From JARRQJ01 sp963761035 (GTDB lineage: Bacteria > Pseudomonadota > Gammaproteobacteria > DRLM01): a DNA stretch of 64,000 bases. How positions within the stretch are numbered: the first letter of the stretch is position 1; each line of letters begins with the position of its first letter. The stretch spans positions 1,116,001-1,180,000 of the forward strand of contig CAVXFH010000002.1 in the NCBI GenBank assembly GCA_963761035.1. The letters are read 5' to 3'. Positions 25,827 through 34,496 of the stretch are shown here, in pieces. The notes beneath the pieces were generated by a model, which worked only from the letters and a program-made list of their open reading frames with translations, had not been told where the DNA came from and made no database searches. The position numbers and the translations under genes were made by a program.

Positions 25827-27305
25827 TTAGGTAGTGGAAGAAACGATCCCCAGAGCGTCCCAGACATCATCCACCCGCCGCTTGACCTCATCGTTCATGC
25901 GGAGCGGCCGGCCCCATTCCCGCCGGGTCTCGCCGCGCCATTTATTGGTGGCGTCAAAACCGATCTTGGAACCCAGGCCCGCCACCGGCGAGGCGAAGTC
26001 TAGATAATCGATGGGCGTATTATCAATGATCACCGTATCCCGCCCCGGATCCATGCGGGTAGTCATGGCCCAGATCACGTCCTTCCACTCCCGGACATCG
26101 ATATCATCGTCGGTGACGATCACGAACTTGGTGTACATGAACTGACGCAGGAAACTCCATACCCCGAACATCACCCGCTTGGCGTGACCCGCATATTGTT
26201 TCTTCATGCTCACCACCGCCAGGCGATAGGAGCACCCTTCGGGCGGCAGATAAAAATCCACGATCTCGGGAAACTGTTTTTGCAGTATCGGCACGAACAC
26301 CTCGTTGAGCGCCACCCCCAACACCGCGGGTTCATCGGGCGGCCGGCCGGTATAGGTGCTGTGATAGATGGGATTGTCGCGGTGGGTAATACGCTCGACG
26401 GTGAACACCGGAAAGGTCTCCACCTCGTTGTAATAGCCGGTGTGGTCGCCAAAAGGGCCCTCTTGCGCGGTCTCGCCGGGATGGATAAAACCTTCCAGCA
26501 CGATCTCAGCTGAGGCCGGCGCCTGTAGATCATGACTGCGGCACTTCACCAGTTCAGTCTTTGAACCGCGCAGCAGACCGGCAAAGGCGTATTCGGACAG
26601 GGTGTCAGGCACCGGCGTCACCGCGGCAAGCATTGTGGCCGGATCCGCGCCCAAGGCCACTGCTACCGGAAAAGGTTTTCCGGGATGAGTATCGCACCAT
26701 TCGCGAAAATCCAGCGCCCCGCCGCGCTGCGCCAGCCAGCGCATGATCACCCTGTTGCGGCCTATCACCTGCTGGCGATAGATACCAATGTTCTGCCGTT
26801 CCTTGTGCGGCCCCTTAGTCATCACCAGGGCCCAGGTAATGAGCGGCCCCGCATCGTCCGGCCAACAAGTCTGGATCGGCAGTTTCGCCAAGTCGACTTC
26901 ATCGCCCTCCAACACGTTCTCTTGACAAGGCGCACGGCTCACCACCTTGGGAGCCATATTGAGCACTTGCTTGAACAACGGAAATTTTTCCCAGACGTCC
27001 TTGAAGCCCTTGGGCGGTTCCGGCTCCTTGAGATAGGCGAGCAGTTTGCCCACGTCGCGCAGTGCCGCCACGGAATCCTGGCCCATGCCCAGCGCCACGC
27101 GCCGCGGGGTGCCGAACAGATTCCCCAACACCGGGATGGTGTGGCCTGTGGGCTTTTCAAACAACAAGGCCGGCCCGGCGGCGCGCAGGGTGCGATCGCA
27201 GATCTCAGTCATCTCCAGACGAGGGTCCACCGTCAGGGAAATGCGTTTGAGTTCGTCTTCCCGCTCCAGTTTGGCGAGAAAATCGCGCAGATCACTGTAG
27301 CTCAT
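25827..27305 (-). CDS. ubiD: 4-hydroxy-3-polyprenylbenzoate decarboxylase UbiD
   Basis: Prenylated-FMN-dependent decarboxylase of ubiquinone synthesis. 492 aa from ATG 27305, near the 497 of E. coli; further in-frame codons upstream fall in gst. Recognised by SYSDLRDFLAKLEREDELKRI at the start, MRWLAQRGGALDFREW, GPFGDHTGYYNE, HSTYTGRPPDEPAVLG and the C-terminal FDATNKWRGETRREWGRP. The start codon overlaps the gst stop as ATGA. The flavin prenyltransferase gene ubiX is not in the window. Confidence 0.96.
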   Translation of the reverse strand: MSYSDLRDFLAKLEREDELKRISLTVDPRLEMTEICDRTLRAAGPALLFEKPTGHTIPVLGNLFGTPRRVALGMGQDSVAALRDVGKLLAYLKEPEPPKGFKDVWEKFPLFKQVLNMAPKVVSRAPCQENVLEGDEVDLAKLPIQTCWPDDAGPLITWALVMTKGPHKERQNIGIYRQQVIGRNRVIMRWLAQRGGALDFREWCDTHPGKPFPVAVALGADPATMLAAVTPVPDTLSEYAFAGLLRGSKTELVKCRSHDLQAPASAEIVLEGFIHPGETAQEGPFGDHTGYYNEVETFPVFTVERITHRDNPIYHSTYTGRPPDEPAVLGVALNEVFVPILQKQFPEIVDFYLPPEGCSYRLAVVSMKKQYAGHAKRVMFGVWSFLRQFMYTKFVIVTDDDIDVREWKDVIWAMTTRMDPGRDTVIIDNTPIDYLDFASPVAGLGSKIGFDATNKWRGETRREWGRPLRMNDEVKRRVDDVWDALGIVSSTT

Positions 27306-27901
27306 GCCGGCGTAGTTTCGATAAAGGATGGACGCCGGCTGAATACCGAAAACCACTGGGCAAGTCGCGGGTGTGAACCGCGCCACTCATGGGTATAGCG
27401 GAGGTCCAAGTAGCCCAAGGCCACGCCCAGGACGACGTCGGCCACCGTCAACTGTTGGCCCACCAGGAATTCGCCGCCCTTGAGATGGCCTTCGGCAAAA
27501 CCGAGAGCCGCCGCAATCTTGCCCTCTTGTTTGTGTATGACCGCGGGCTCCTGACGTTCCGGGGCGCGGCGGCTCTCCATAAGCCGGGTTACCGTCGCGT
27601 CCGCCATTCCCTGACCCAAGACATGCCAGCGTTGCGCCTGCCAGCGCGCCTCGCCGGGCGGCGGAATCAGTGGCGTACCAATCAGGCTGTCCAGGTACTC
27701 GACGATCATGAACGAGTCGAACAATACCTCGCCGTCGTCGCGAACCAGGGTCGGCACCTTTCCCAGTGGATTCAAACGCGCCACATTCCCCGCCGCATCG
27801 CCGGGACCTTCGACGACAAATTCATACGCAATGCCTTTCTCCATGAGAAATACCCGCACCTTACGCACGTAGGGCGAGGTCAACGATCCATACAATTTCA
27901 T
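27302..27901 (-). CDS. Glutathione S-transferase
   Basis: 199 aa cytosolic GST-fold protein. The N-terminal thioredoxin-like half carries MKLYGSLTSPYVRKVRVFLMEKG and the glutathione-binding NPLGKVPTLVRDDGEVLFDS; the helical C-terminal half has GQQLTVADVVLGVALGYLDLRY. It resembles the YibF/SspA-like group. ATG 27901 has a near-perfect AAGGAGG upstream. It sits 13 bp after xthA and its stop overlaps the ubiD start (ATGA), so xthA-gst-ubiD is probably one transcription unit. Substrate unknown. Confidence 0.9.
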   Translation of the reverse strand: MKLYGSLTSPYVRKVRVFLMEKGIAYEFVVEGPGDAAGNVARLNPLGKVPTLVRDDGEVLFDSFMIVEYLDSLIGTPLIPPPGEARWQAQRWHVLGQGMADATVTRLMESRRAPERQEPAVIHKQEGKIAAALGFAEGHLKGGEFLVGQQLTVADVVLGVALGYLDLRYTHEWRGSHPRLAQWFSVFSRRPSFIETTPA

Positions 27902-27914
27902 TACAGTCCCCTCC

Positions 27915-28679
27915 TTATGAAAATTCCGCCACCACCGGCGTATGATCCGACGGACGTTCATTTTTGCGCGGCGCCTTATCGATGACGCAGGAACGGCATT
28001 GCTTGCGCAAGTCCATGCTCGCCAGGATAAGATCGATGCGCAGGCCCAGATTGCGGCGAAATGCGTTCATGCGGTAATCCCACCAACTGAATTGTTTTTC
28101 TTCCTGCTCGAACAAGCGAAAGGTGTCGCACAAGCCAGTCGCCAATAGCCGCTGAAACGCCGCGCGCTCCGGTTCGCTGAACAGCACTCTCCCTTCCCAC
28201 AGTAAAGGATCGTGCACGTCGCGCGCTTCGGGGGCGATGTTGAAATCGCCCACCACCACCAATTTTGGATAATGCTTCAGCTCGATATCAACAAAGCTGA
28301 TAAGCCTATCCAGCCAGCCGATTTTATATCGATACTTGTCCGATCCGACGCTCTCGCCGTTGGGCACATAGAGATTGACGACTCTCACATCGCCATAGAC
28401 CGCGGCAAGTACGCGGCGCTGCGGATCATCGAGGCCGGGAACGTCCTTCACTGCGCCCATCCCCGGCTTTTTACTCAGTATCGCCACGCCGTTGTAGGTC
28501 TTCTGTCCGGAGAACAAGGCGTGATAGCCCGCCGCCTCGATCTCGGACACCGGAAATTTGTCGTCGGCGAGCTTGGTTTCCTGCAAAGCGAGCACATCGG
28601 GTTGTGTCGCGGCCAACCATTCCAATACCTGAGCCAACCGCACGTTCAGCGAATTGACATTCCAAGTCGCGATTTTCAT
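27915..28679 (-). CDS. xthA: Exodeoxyribonuclease III
   Basis: Mg-dependent AP endonuclease and 3'-5' exonuclease for base-excision repair. 254 aa. Catalytic motifs of the EEP family: TWNVNSLNVRL (Asn about 7), ALQETKL (Glu about 34), NLYVPNG (Tyr about 103), VGDFNIAP (Asp and Asn about 144-146), RIDLILAS (Asp about 223) and the final SDHTPV (Asp, His about 245-246). All are present, so the enzyme should be active. Likely first gene of xthA-gst-ubiD. Confidence 0.95.
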   Translation of the reverse strand: MKIATWNVNSLNVRLAQVLEWLAATQPDVLALQETKLADDKFPVSEIEAAGYHALFSGQKTYNGVAILSKKPGMGAVKDVPGLDDPQRRVLAAVYGDVRVVNLYVPNGESVGSDKYRYKIGWLDRLISFVDIELKHYPKLVVVGDFNIAPEARDVHDPLLWEGRVLFSEPERAAFQRLLATGLCDTFRLFEQEEKQFSWWDYRMNAFRRNLGLRIDLILASMDLRKQCRSCVIDKAPRKNERPSDHTPVVAEFS

Positions 28680-28712
28680 ACCTCATCTTACCGCCACGAC
28701 GATTCACCAATC

Positions 28713-30752
28713 TTATGCAGCAATACCGCTATGCCTGAGTAAGGCATCGATGGTCGGTTCGCGGCCGCGGAATTCCACAAACAGCTCCATGGGCTCGCGC
28801 GAACCGCCCTGCTCCAGCACGGTACTCAAGAAGCGCATGCCGGTATCGCGATCGAAAATGCCTTTTTCCTCGAAAGCGGCGAAGGCGTCCGACGACAGCA
28901 CCTCCGCCCACTTGTAGCTGTAATAACCCGCCGCATAACCACCGGCGAAGATATGGGAGAAGCTGTGCGGGAAACGGTTGAAGGAGGGCGGCTTCATTAC
29001 CGCCACCTGTTCGCGCACCTCGCTGAGGATCTCATAGACCCGAGGGCCCTTGTTCGGGTCGTATTCGAGATGCAAACGGAAATCGAACAGTGAAAATTCC
29101 AATTGTCGCACCATCTGCATTCCGGATTGGAAGTTTTTGGCCGCTAGCATTTTCCGGAACAACTCCTCGGGAAAAGGTTCCCCGGTTTGGTAATGGCCGG
29201 CGATGAGGTCCAAGGCCTCGTGCTGCCAGCACCAGTTCTCCATGAACTGGCTGGGCAATTCCACCGCGTCCCACGGCACGCCGGCGATGCCGGCCACGCT
29301 GGGATAATCGACCTTGGTCAACATGTGATGCAGACCGTGGCCGAATTCATGGAACAGGGTCAGCACTTCGTCATGAGTAAACAGGGCGGGGTCATCGCCC
29401 AGCGGTGGCGAGAAGTTGCAGGTGAGATAGGCCACCGGGGTTTGCAGGTCCGCGGCACCGCGCTTGCGGGTGATGCATTCGTCCATCCATGCGCCGCCGC
29501 GCTTATTGGGACGGGCATACAGATCGAGATAAAACTGGCCTCGCATCCCGCCCTCTTCATCAATTATGTCGAAATAACGGACGCTGGGATGCCACACATC
29601 CACACCCTGGCGCTCGCGGATATCCAGGCCATATAAGCGCCGTACTACCTGAAACATACCCGCCACCACCCGAGCCTCGGGAAAATAGGGTTTGAGGTCT
29701 TCCTTGGAGATGGCATACCGGTGCTGACGCAGTTTTTCGCTGTAATACGGGATATCCCAGGCCTCCAGATCGCTCATGCCGTGCTGTCCGCGGGCGAAGG
29801 TCCGCACCTCCTGCAACTCGCCGCGCGCCATGGCCAGGGAACGCCCCGCCAGATCCTGGAGAAACATCATCACCTGTTCCGTAGAGCGCGCCATTTTGGG
29901 CGCAATGGAATATTCCGCATAATTATTGAATCCGAGCAAACGCGCCGCCTCGTAACGCAGGGCTAATATCTTTTCCATCACCGGGGTGTTGTCCCATTGC
30001 CCGGCCTGGGGGCCGGCATCGGAGGCGCGGGTGACATAAGCCTCGTATATCTCGCGGCGCAGCGCGCGATTATCGGCGTAGGTGATGACCGGGATATAGG
30101 AAGGAAACTCCAGTGTCACTACCCAGCCGTCCATGTCGCGCTGCTTGGCGGCTTGCGCCATCAGGCCCAGGGCGGTAGGCGGCAAGCCCTTCAGCTCGCC
30201 CACGTCGGTGATTTTTTTGTGCCAGGCGTTAGTGGCATCAAGAAGATTTTCCTCGAACTTGGCGTTGAGGTTGGACAGCTCCTGCATGATCTCTTTGAAT
30301 CGGGCCTTTTCCGCAGCGGGCAAGGCCACGCCCGAGAGCCGGAAATCACGCAGGGCATTGTTGATGATTTTTTTCTGCGCCGTATTAAGCCGTTGCCATT
30401 CCGCACTCTCGGCGATGGCTTGATAGGCTTGATACAGGCGCGCATTCTGACCCAACTCGGTGGCGTAATCGCTGAGTTTCGGCAGGCAGGCGTTATACGC
30501 GGCGCGCAATTCCGGGCTGTTAACCACGGCATTCATATGGCTTACCGGCGACCACACCCGCCGCAGGCGGTCCGACAACTCCTCCAGTGGCTCCACCAAG
30601 TCGGCCCAGGTATAAGTTTGTTGGCCCGCCAACAAACGGGTGATGGTGGCACGGTTATCCGCCAACACTTGATCGATGGCGGGCTCAATGTGCTGAGGCA
30701 ATATCGCGGAAAACGGCGGCAGGCCGCTTAGGGCCAACAGGGGATTTGCCAT
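28713..30752 (-). CDS. prlC: Oligopeptidase A
   Basis: Cytoplasmic zinc metallopeptidase (M3 family) that degrades short peptides, including cleaved signal peptides. 679 aa from ATG 30752 (GAGGGA seven bases upstream), almost exactly the E. coli length. The zinc motif LFHEFGHGLHH is at about residues 467-477 and the third ligand lies in the following VELPSQFMENW. The C-terminal FAGGYAAGYYSYKWAEVL and the final GREPTIDALLRHSGI are typical. Confidence 0.96.
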   Translation of the reverse strand: MANPLLALSGLPPFSAILPQHIEPAIDQVLADNRATITRLLAGQQTYTWADLVEPLEELSDRLRRVWSPVSHMNAVVNSPELRAAYNACLPKLSDYATELGQNARLYQAYQAIAESAEWQRLNTAQKKIINNALRDFRLSGVALPAAEKARFKEIMQELSNLNAKFEENLLDATNAWHKKITDVGELKGLPPTALGLMAQAAKQRDMDGWVVTLEFPSYIPVITYADNRALRREIYEAYVTRASDAGPQAGQWDNTPVMEKILALRYEAARLLGFNNYAEYSIAPKMARSTEQVMMFLQDLAGRSLAMARGELQEVRTFARGQHGMSDLEAWDIPYYSEKLRQHRYAISKEDLKPYFPEARVVAGMFQVVRRLYGLDIRERQGVDVWHPSVRYFDIIDEEGGMRGQFYLDLYARPNKRGGAWMDECITRKRGAADLQTPVAYLTCNFSPPLGDDPALFTHDEVLTLFHEFGHGLHHMLTKVDYPSVAGIAGVPWDAVELPSQFMENWCWQHEALDLIAGHYQTGEPFPEELFRKMLAAKNFQSGMQMVRQLEFSLFDFRLHLEYDPNKGPRVYEILSEVREQVAVMKPPSFNRFPHSFSHIFAGGYAAGYYSYKWAEVLSSDAFAAFEEKGIFDRDTGMRFLSTVLEQGGSREPMELFVEFRGREPTIDALLRHSGIAA

Positions 30753-31066
30753 GATTGATTCCCTCACAACGACAATGAATATGTGGGCTGACAGGAGCGA
30801 TAGGATAACAAAAAAGGCGGCGCCCGTGCGGCCAGACCTGGGGTATGCTTGCCAACCGCGCCTGCAGCCACACATGACGTCAGCAAGGACCCGCCGGCCT
30901 ACCAGCGGCTGCGTTTACTCAACTACCATGAAGTAAATTGGCAATATGCAGGAACGGCGATTATCGGGCGGTCAATGCAAAACCGGGACCCGGGCTTGCT
31001 TCATCAACCAAGGAACTCTTCGGCTACTTCCCGCTCTGCGTTGAGCATGCCCCACCTGCGAGCCGA
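30753..31066. other. Intergenic stretch upstream of prlC, nothing recognised
   Basis: 314 bp between prlC and the small membrane-peptide gene, both on the minus strand. It must hold the prlC promoter, but no -35/-10 pair with good spacing stood out, and no terminator hairpin was found. No coding frame resembles a known family. Confidence 0.4.
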
Positions 31067-31213
31067 TTAAGGGTCGAGCGCCCCTTCGCCGGCTTGCTCG
31101 GATAATTCGGCGGCCGCTTTGTTGGGATGCACTAAATGCATGGTCACAATCGCGCCAACAACGCCACCAAGTGAGAACGATATTACGACGGACTCCGTTA
31201 GAAAGCTTATCAT
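31067..31213 (-). CDS. Putative 48-residue single-span membrane peptide
   Basis: Short frame starting at ATG 31213, with GGGAGA about eight bases upstream, and ending at TAA 31067. The product has one hydrophobic segment (VVISFSLGGVVGAIVTMHLV, about 9-28) and a short hydrophilic tail rich in Ala and Glu (HPNKAAAELSEQAGEGALDP). The pattern of an N-out or N-in glycine-zipper-like helix plus a polar tail, together with a good ribosome site, supports a real small protein. I recognise no family. It lies between the NmrA-like gene and prlC, all on the minus strand. Confidence 0.5.
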   Translation of the reverse strand: MISFLTESVVISFSLGGVVGAIVTMHLVHPNKAAAELSEQAGEGALDP

Positions 31214-31356
31214 GGCAGAGTTCTCCCACAAGAATTCCCAAACTCGCTCCCATCCCTACAACCGGGAACCGCATGCGAGCGCCTCTTCATTTTAGCGGCA
31301 CGCTGCTACAGTATTTTGAATGCGCCCCGCGTAATCAGGAAAAAGCAGTTTGGGCA

Positions 31357-32250
31357 TCAATGAAAGGTCGGATTTCCCGCAATCTCGCGTTGCCAAATAG
31401 GCACGATTTCAGCAATGAATTTATCGAATCGGCGCGGCTCATGTCCCAAAATAATAGATTGCTGGGCAAAATCCTCGGGGGCGGCGATCAACCCATGCTT
31501 TTGGAAATAGTCGTACATGATGCGCAAATCTCTCACCATCCATTCGGGCATCATATGCTGCGACTGCTTGGCCCAAGCCTCTAAGTCGTTACCTCCATAA
31601 CGGATTTCCCTCCCCAGGTATTTGCTGAAGGTCTGGGCGACAATTTCGCCGGTGATGACATCCGGTCCGTGCAAGGGATATTCCTTACCTTCATGTCCCG
31701 GCTGTATAAAGGCGTTCACCGCGGCATCCGCCACGTCGCGGCTATCGACACGGCTCAACCCCACCGAGCCGATAGGTTGAGGATAGACGCTATATGACAT
31801 CACCGCTGCACGGCACCATAGGGAATCATTTTGAAAAAAATTATTGGGCCGCAGGATTGTATAATTCAAACCGGACTCGCGAATGCTGCGCTCAATAGGG
31901 ACTTTGGCCAGGTAATGGGGAATATGCTCCGAACCGGGAGGCATAGGCACCGACAGATACACGATTTTATCCACCCCTGCCGTTTTCGCCGCCGTCACCG
32001 CCGCCAACCCCTGCAGAGTCTCATTACGACTCAAAGCGGTTATCAAAAAAACACCGTCAATCCCGCTAAAGGCCTTAGCCAGGGTAGACGGTTTTTCCAA
32101 ATCCCCCACACAAGCTTCCACTCCTGCCGGCAAGGATTTAAGTTTATTGGCATAGCGGCTCATGCCGCGCGTCTTGATGCCGGCACGAAGTAAGGCGGCA
32201 ATAACCCCGCTACCCACCGCCCCGGTACCGCCGATCACCAATACTTTCAT
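31357..32250 (-). CDS. NmrA-like NAD(P)-binding protein
   Basis: 297 aa atypical short-chain dehydrogenase of the NmrA/QOR2 group. The Rossmann start MKVLVIGGTGAVGSGVIAALL and VEACVGDLEKPSTLAKAFSG are typical. The classical YxxxK is not evident, so it may be a redox-sensing NAD(P) binder or a reductase. ATG 32250 has GAGGAGA six bases upstream. The C-terminal part (WMVRDLRIMYDYFQKHGLIA) resembles other NmrA proteins. It lies alone in an accessory-looking stretch. Confidence 0.83.
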   Translation of the reverse strand: MKVLVIGGTGAVGSGVIAALLRAGIKTRGMSRYANKLKSLPAGVEACVGDLEKPSTLAKAFSGIDGVFLITALSRNETLQGLAAVTAAKTAGVDKIVYLSVPMPPGSEHIPHYLAKVPIERSIRESGLNYTILRPNNFFQNDSLWCRAAVMSYSVYPQPIGSVGLSRVDSRDVADAAVNAFIQPGHEGKEYPLHGPDVITGEIVAQTFSKYLGREIRYGGNDLEAWAKQSQHMMPEWMVRDLRIMYDYFQKHGLIAAPEDFAQQSIILGHEPRRFDKFIAEIVPIWQREIAGNPTFH

Positions 32251-32452
32251 CAGTCTTCTCCTCAGAACAAACCCAGCCTCACACTCCCGGCATAGGATAT
32301 ACCCCTCCCGGGGCGACAATTCCATCCTGCTAATCTTACATTAATTTATTATAAATCAATCGAGAAAATGAATATTTTATCTCCAGCCCCGGGCAAAAGC
32401 TTGGATCGGGCCGGCAATGACTCCTATAGAAACTCGGGTAGCACTTAGATGC

Positions 32453-32686
32453 TTAATGAACCCACGCCGCATTGCGAGATTGATGGAGGTAGGCCACATG
32501 AGGATGGACCATAGCCGAATGTACCATCACGAACAACCCGAGACGGTCGGACAAATTCAGCGTCGCCGCCACCCCCAATTCAGCGCATAAACGCTCCATA
32601 TGTCCCTGGCCGAGATAAAGTATATTGGGCGCACAACCGTGCTCCCGCTCAAAGCGAAAGGCTATACCAAGGATATAACTTAACAT
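32453..32686 (-). CDS. Small conserved-looking hypothetical protein
   Basis: 77 aa soluble protein beginning MLSYILGIAFRFEREHGCAP and containing NILYLGQGHMERL. I do not recognise a named family. The sequence is well-structured in amino-acid composition, the ATG has a G-rich stretch upstream (GGGGGTA, about eight bases away), and no competing frame exists, so it is probably real. It lies about 200 bp upstream of the NmrA-like gene on the same strand; no function can be proposed. Confidence 0.6.
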   Translation of the reverse strand: MLSYILGIAFRFEREHGCAPNILYLGQGHMERLCAELGVAATLNLSDRLGLFVMVHSAMVHPHVAYLHQSRNAAWVH

Positions 32687-33036
32687 CGCAGGATACCCCC
32701 GTGATTTTTCAGGAACGAGAACCCTATCATCGCGCTTACCGGGTCTAATAATTTATCGGATTTCGGCTGCCTTACTATAACAAAGGCTCGAACTCAGCAA
32801 TATTTCAAATTGAAGAGATACATCGATTTCAAAGCGTAAACTAAGGATCATGGCTATCGGATGACGGTCGAATGCACCCATCGCTATCTCCTGCCCTGGG
32901 CACAGCCAAGGCCTTGGCAGGGATCAGTCCCATAATGAGACCGAACGAGATTTCTTGGCATACCAAAACTCATCGGCACGAGGCGGTGACATCTTATCGA
33001 CGAGATTTTTTCGTTGTGATTAGCAACGGCGCCCCT
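32687..33036. other. Intergenic, no gene recognised
   Basis: 350 bp between the 77 aa hypothetical gene and the RRM remnant. Frames on both strands lack ribosome sites and known motifs. It is probably decayed sequence, like its right-hand neighbour. Confidence 0.35.
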
Positions 33037-33195
33037 CTTAACGCGGCCTGCGCTCACGCCTCGTAAACCGCGATGTCCGCGCGCCGGTTTCGCTATTGAG
33101 CGCGGAAATGGCGCTCGTCGCTGCCGCGTCGTCCATCTCCACAAACCCAAACCCGCGGCCAGCCACGTTCGCAGTGTGAAGCCCGCTTTGCACCA
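33037..33195 (-). pseudogene. Remnant of an RRM-type RNA-binding protein gene
   Basis: On the minus strand the frame ending at TAA 33037 reads GRGFGFVEMDDAAATSAISA followed by LNSETGARTSRF. GRGFGFVEM is the RNP-1 motif of single-RRM bacterial RNA-binding proteins, and the A...AI..LN...G spacing after it is correct. The N-terminal half with RNP-2 (I-Y-V-G-N-L-like) is absent upstream, and the expected basic C-terminus is replaced by an unrelated Arg-rich tail, so the gene is broken at both ends. Confidence 0.55.
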
Positions 33196-33644
33196 TGCAC
33201 GGTACGAAAGGATAAAAATCGCCTTTAATGATCTTTAATCACTCTCAAAATTCCGTCCATTCGCGCGCCAAACCCGATTGTCGTGCTACAGAATCCGGAC
33301 GACCGCCGCTTGATCGCGCACGATCGGCAAGGAGGGTACGTTCGAATAGTACACCCGCAATCGGGCGGTCTCAAAGCCGCCACCGCCTCGTCTCGCGGCC
33401 GGGTCAAGTTGCCATTGATGGCTAAATTATAGAGAGATCATGCAATTCGCTGTCCGAGCTTTCTCAACTTAAGCGGCTGGGCAATCCATTTCTTTGTGAC
33501 TAAACAGGACTCACACCATTGAAATCGCCGCGGCGATTCTTTTGCTTTTGTTCGCCAATATGCAATACATCTTGGATACAATCCTCCATCACCTTTAATC
33601 ATCGCCGCATAACTCTGCTGTCGCCGTATTCAAGGAAAACGTAT
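33196..33644. other. Intergenic, no intact gene recognised
   Basis: About 450 bp between the RRM remnant and the frameshifted methyltransferase gene. No long frame with a ribosome site, no tRNA-like arm and no terminator was found. The base composition falls towards A+T at its right end, where the methyltransferase promoter is expected. Confidence 0.35.
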
Positions 33645-34420
33645 ATGACGTGTATCTGTAATCAACCTGACTGGAATAAGATCGCGAAAAATTCGACCTG
33701 TGGTTACCGCACATCGCCCCGGTTGGAGAAGCACTGTTGAACGCATTGCAGGCACAGCCCGGCGACCGGATTCTCGACCTTGCTCCCGGTGCCGGCGAAC
33801 CGGCGCTCAGTTTGGCGCGGCGATTTTCCGGCACCATCAGCATCACCGGCATCGATGCCGCGGAGGGGATGATCAAAGTGGCGCAGGCAAAAGTCCCCCG
33901 GGAGCGGATCGCCAATATTATGTTTCAGTGCATGCCGGCGGAACAATTGACGTTCGCGGACAACAGCTTTGACCGCGTGTTGTGTCGTTTCGGTGTTATT
34001 CTGTTTGCCGATCCCCTGCAAGGACTGTGGGAGATGTATCGCACGCTCAAGCCGGGCGGGTTATTCGCGTTGGCGGTGTGGGCAAGCCCCAAAACGATGA
34101 CGACTCTGTGCTGGGCATATAATGCCTTGAAAGATCGTCTGCCTGAAGATAAGCACCCGCCGCTGGCCAAGGTCACCTCACTGGGCCGTCGAGGCGCGCT
34201 TGATGCCGTATTGCAGCAAGCCGGCTTCAGAGATTACGCCGTCGACGCGCATACCTTTCATTACGATTTCCCCTCATTCGAGGCCTATTGGGATTTAGTC
34301 GCATCGTCGGACATCCTTAAGGCGCAATACGATGTCCTTGCGGAAGTGCAGCGTTGGGCGGCAAGAGAAGAGATAAAGCACTTTGCCGCAAGTTATATAT
34401 CCAAGGCGGGCGACTGGTAG
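33645..34420 (+). pseudogene. Class I SAM-dependent methyltransferase gene with a single-base frameshift
   Basis: The N-terminus MTCICNQPDWNKIAK starts at ATG 33645 (AGGA upstream). The frame then breaks in an A5 run (33687-33691); one extra A would continue it as KFDLWLPHIAPVGEALLNAL. The remainder carries the SAM-binding ILDLAPGAGEPALSLARRF, SFDRVLCRFGVILFADPLQG and TLKPGGLFALAVWAS of the Methyltransf_11/25 superfamily and runs to the stop at 34420. An internal ATG at 33737 would give a 227 aa product lacking the first segment. Either a real inactivating deletion or a sequencing error in the A run. Substrate unknown. Confidence 0.78.
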
Positions 34421-34496
34421 TGCCTCATCAATATCTGTTGGCTACCGGTCGCAAGATCTAACTAGTTGCGCTATCACCCCGCCATTGCGGCACGTT

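Noticed and set aside
26685..27398. 237-codon open frame opposite ubiD
   Set aside because: Mirror frame of conserved ubiD and gst codons; no known motif.
33519..33740. 73-codon frame before the methyltransferase
   Set aside because: Its second half is the methyltransferase N-terminus read up to the frameshift and then out of frame; the first half has no recognisable content.
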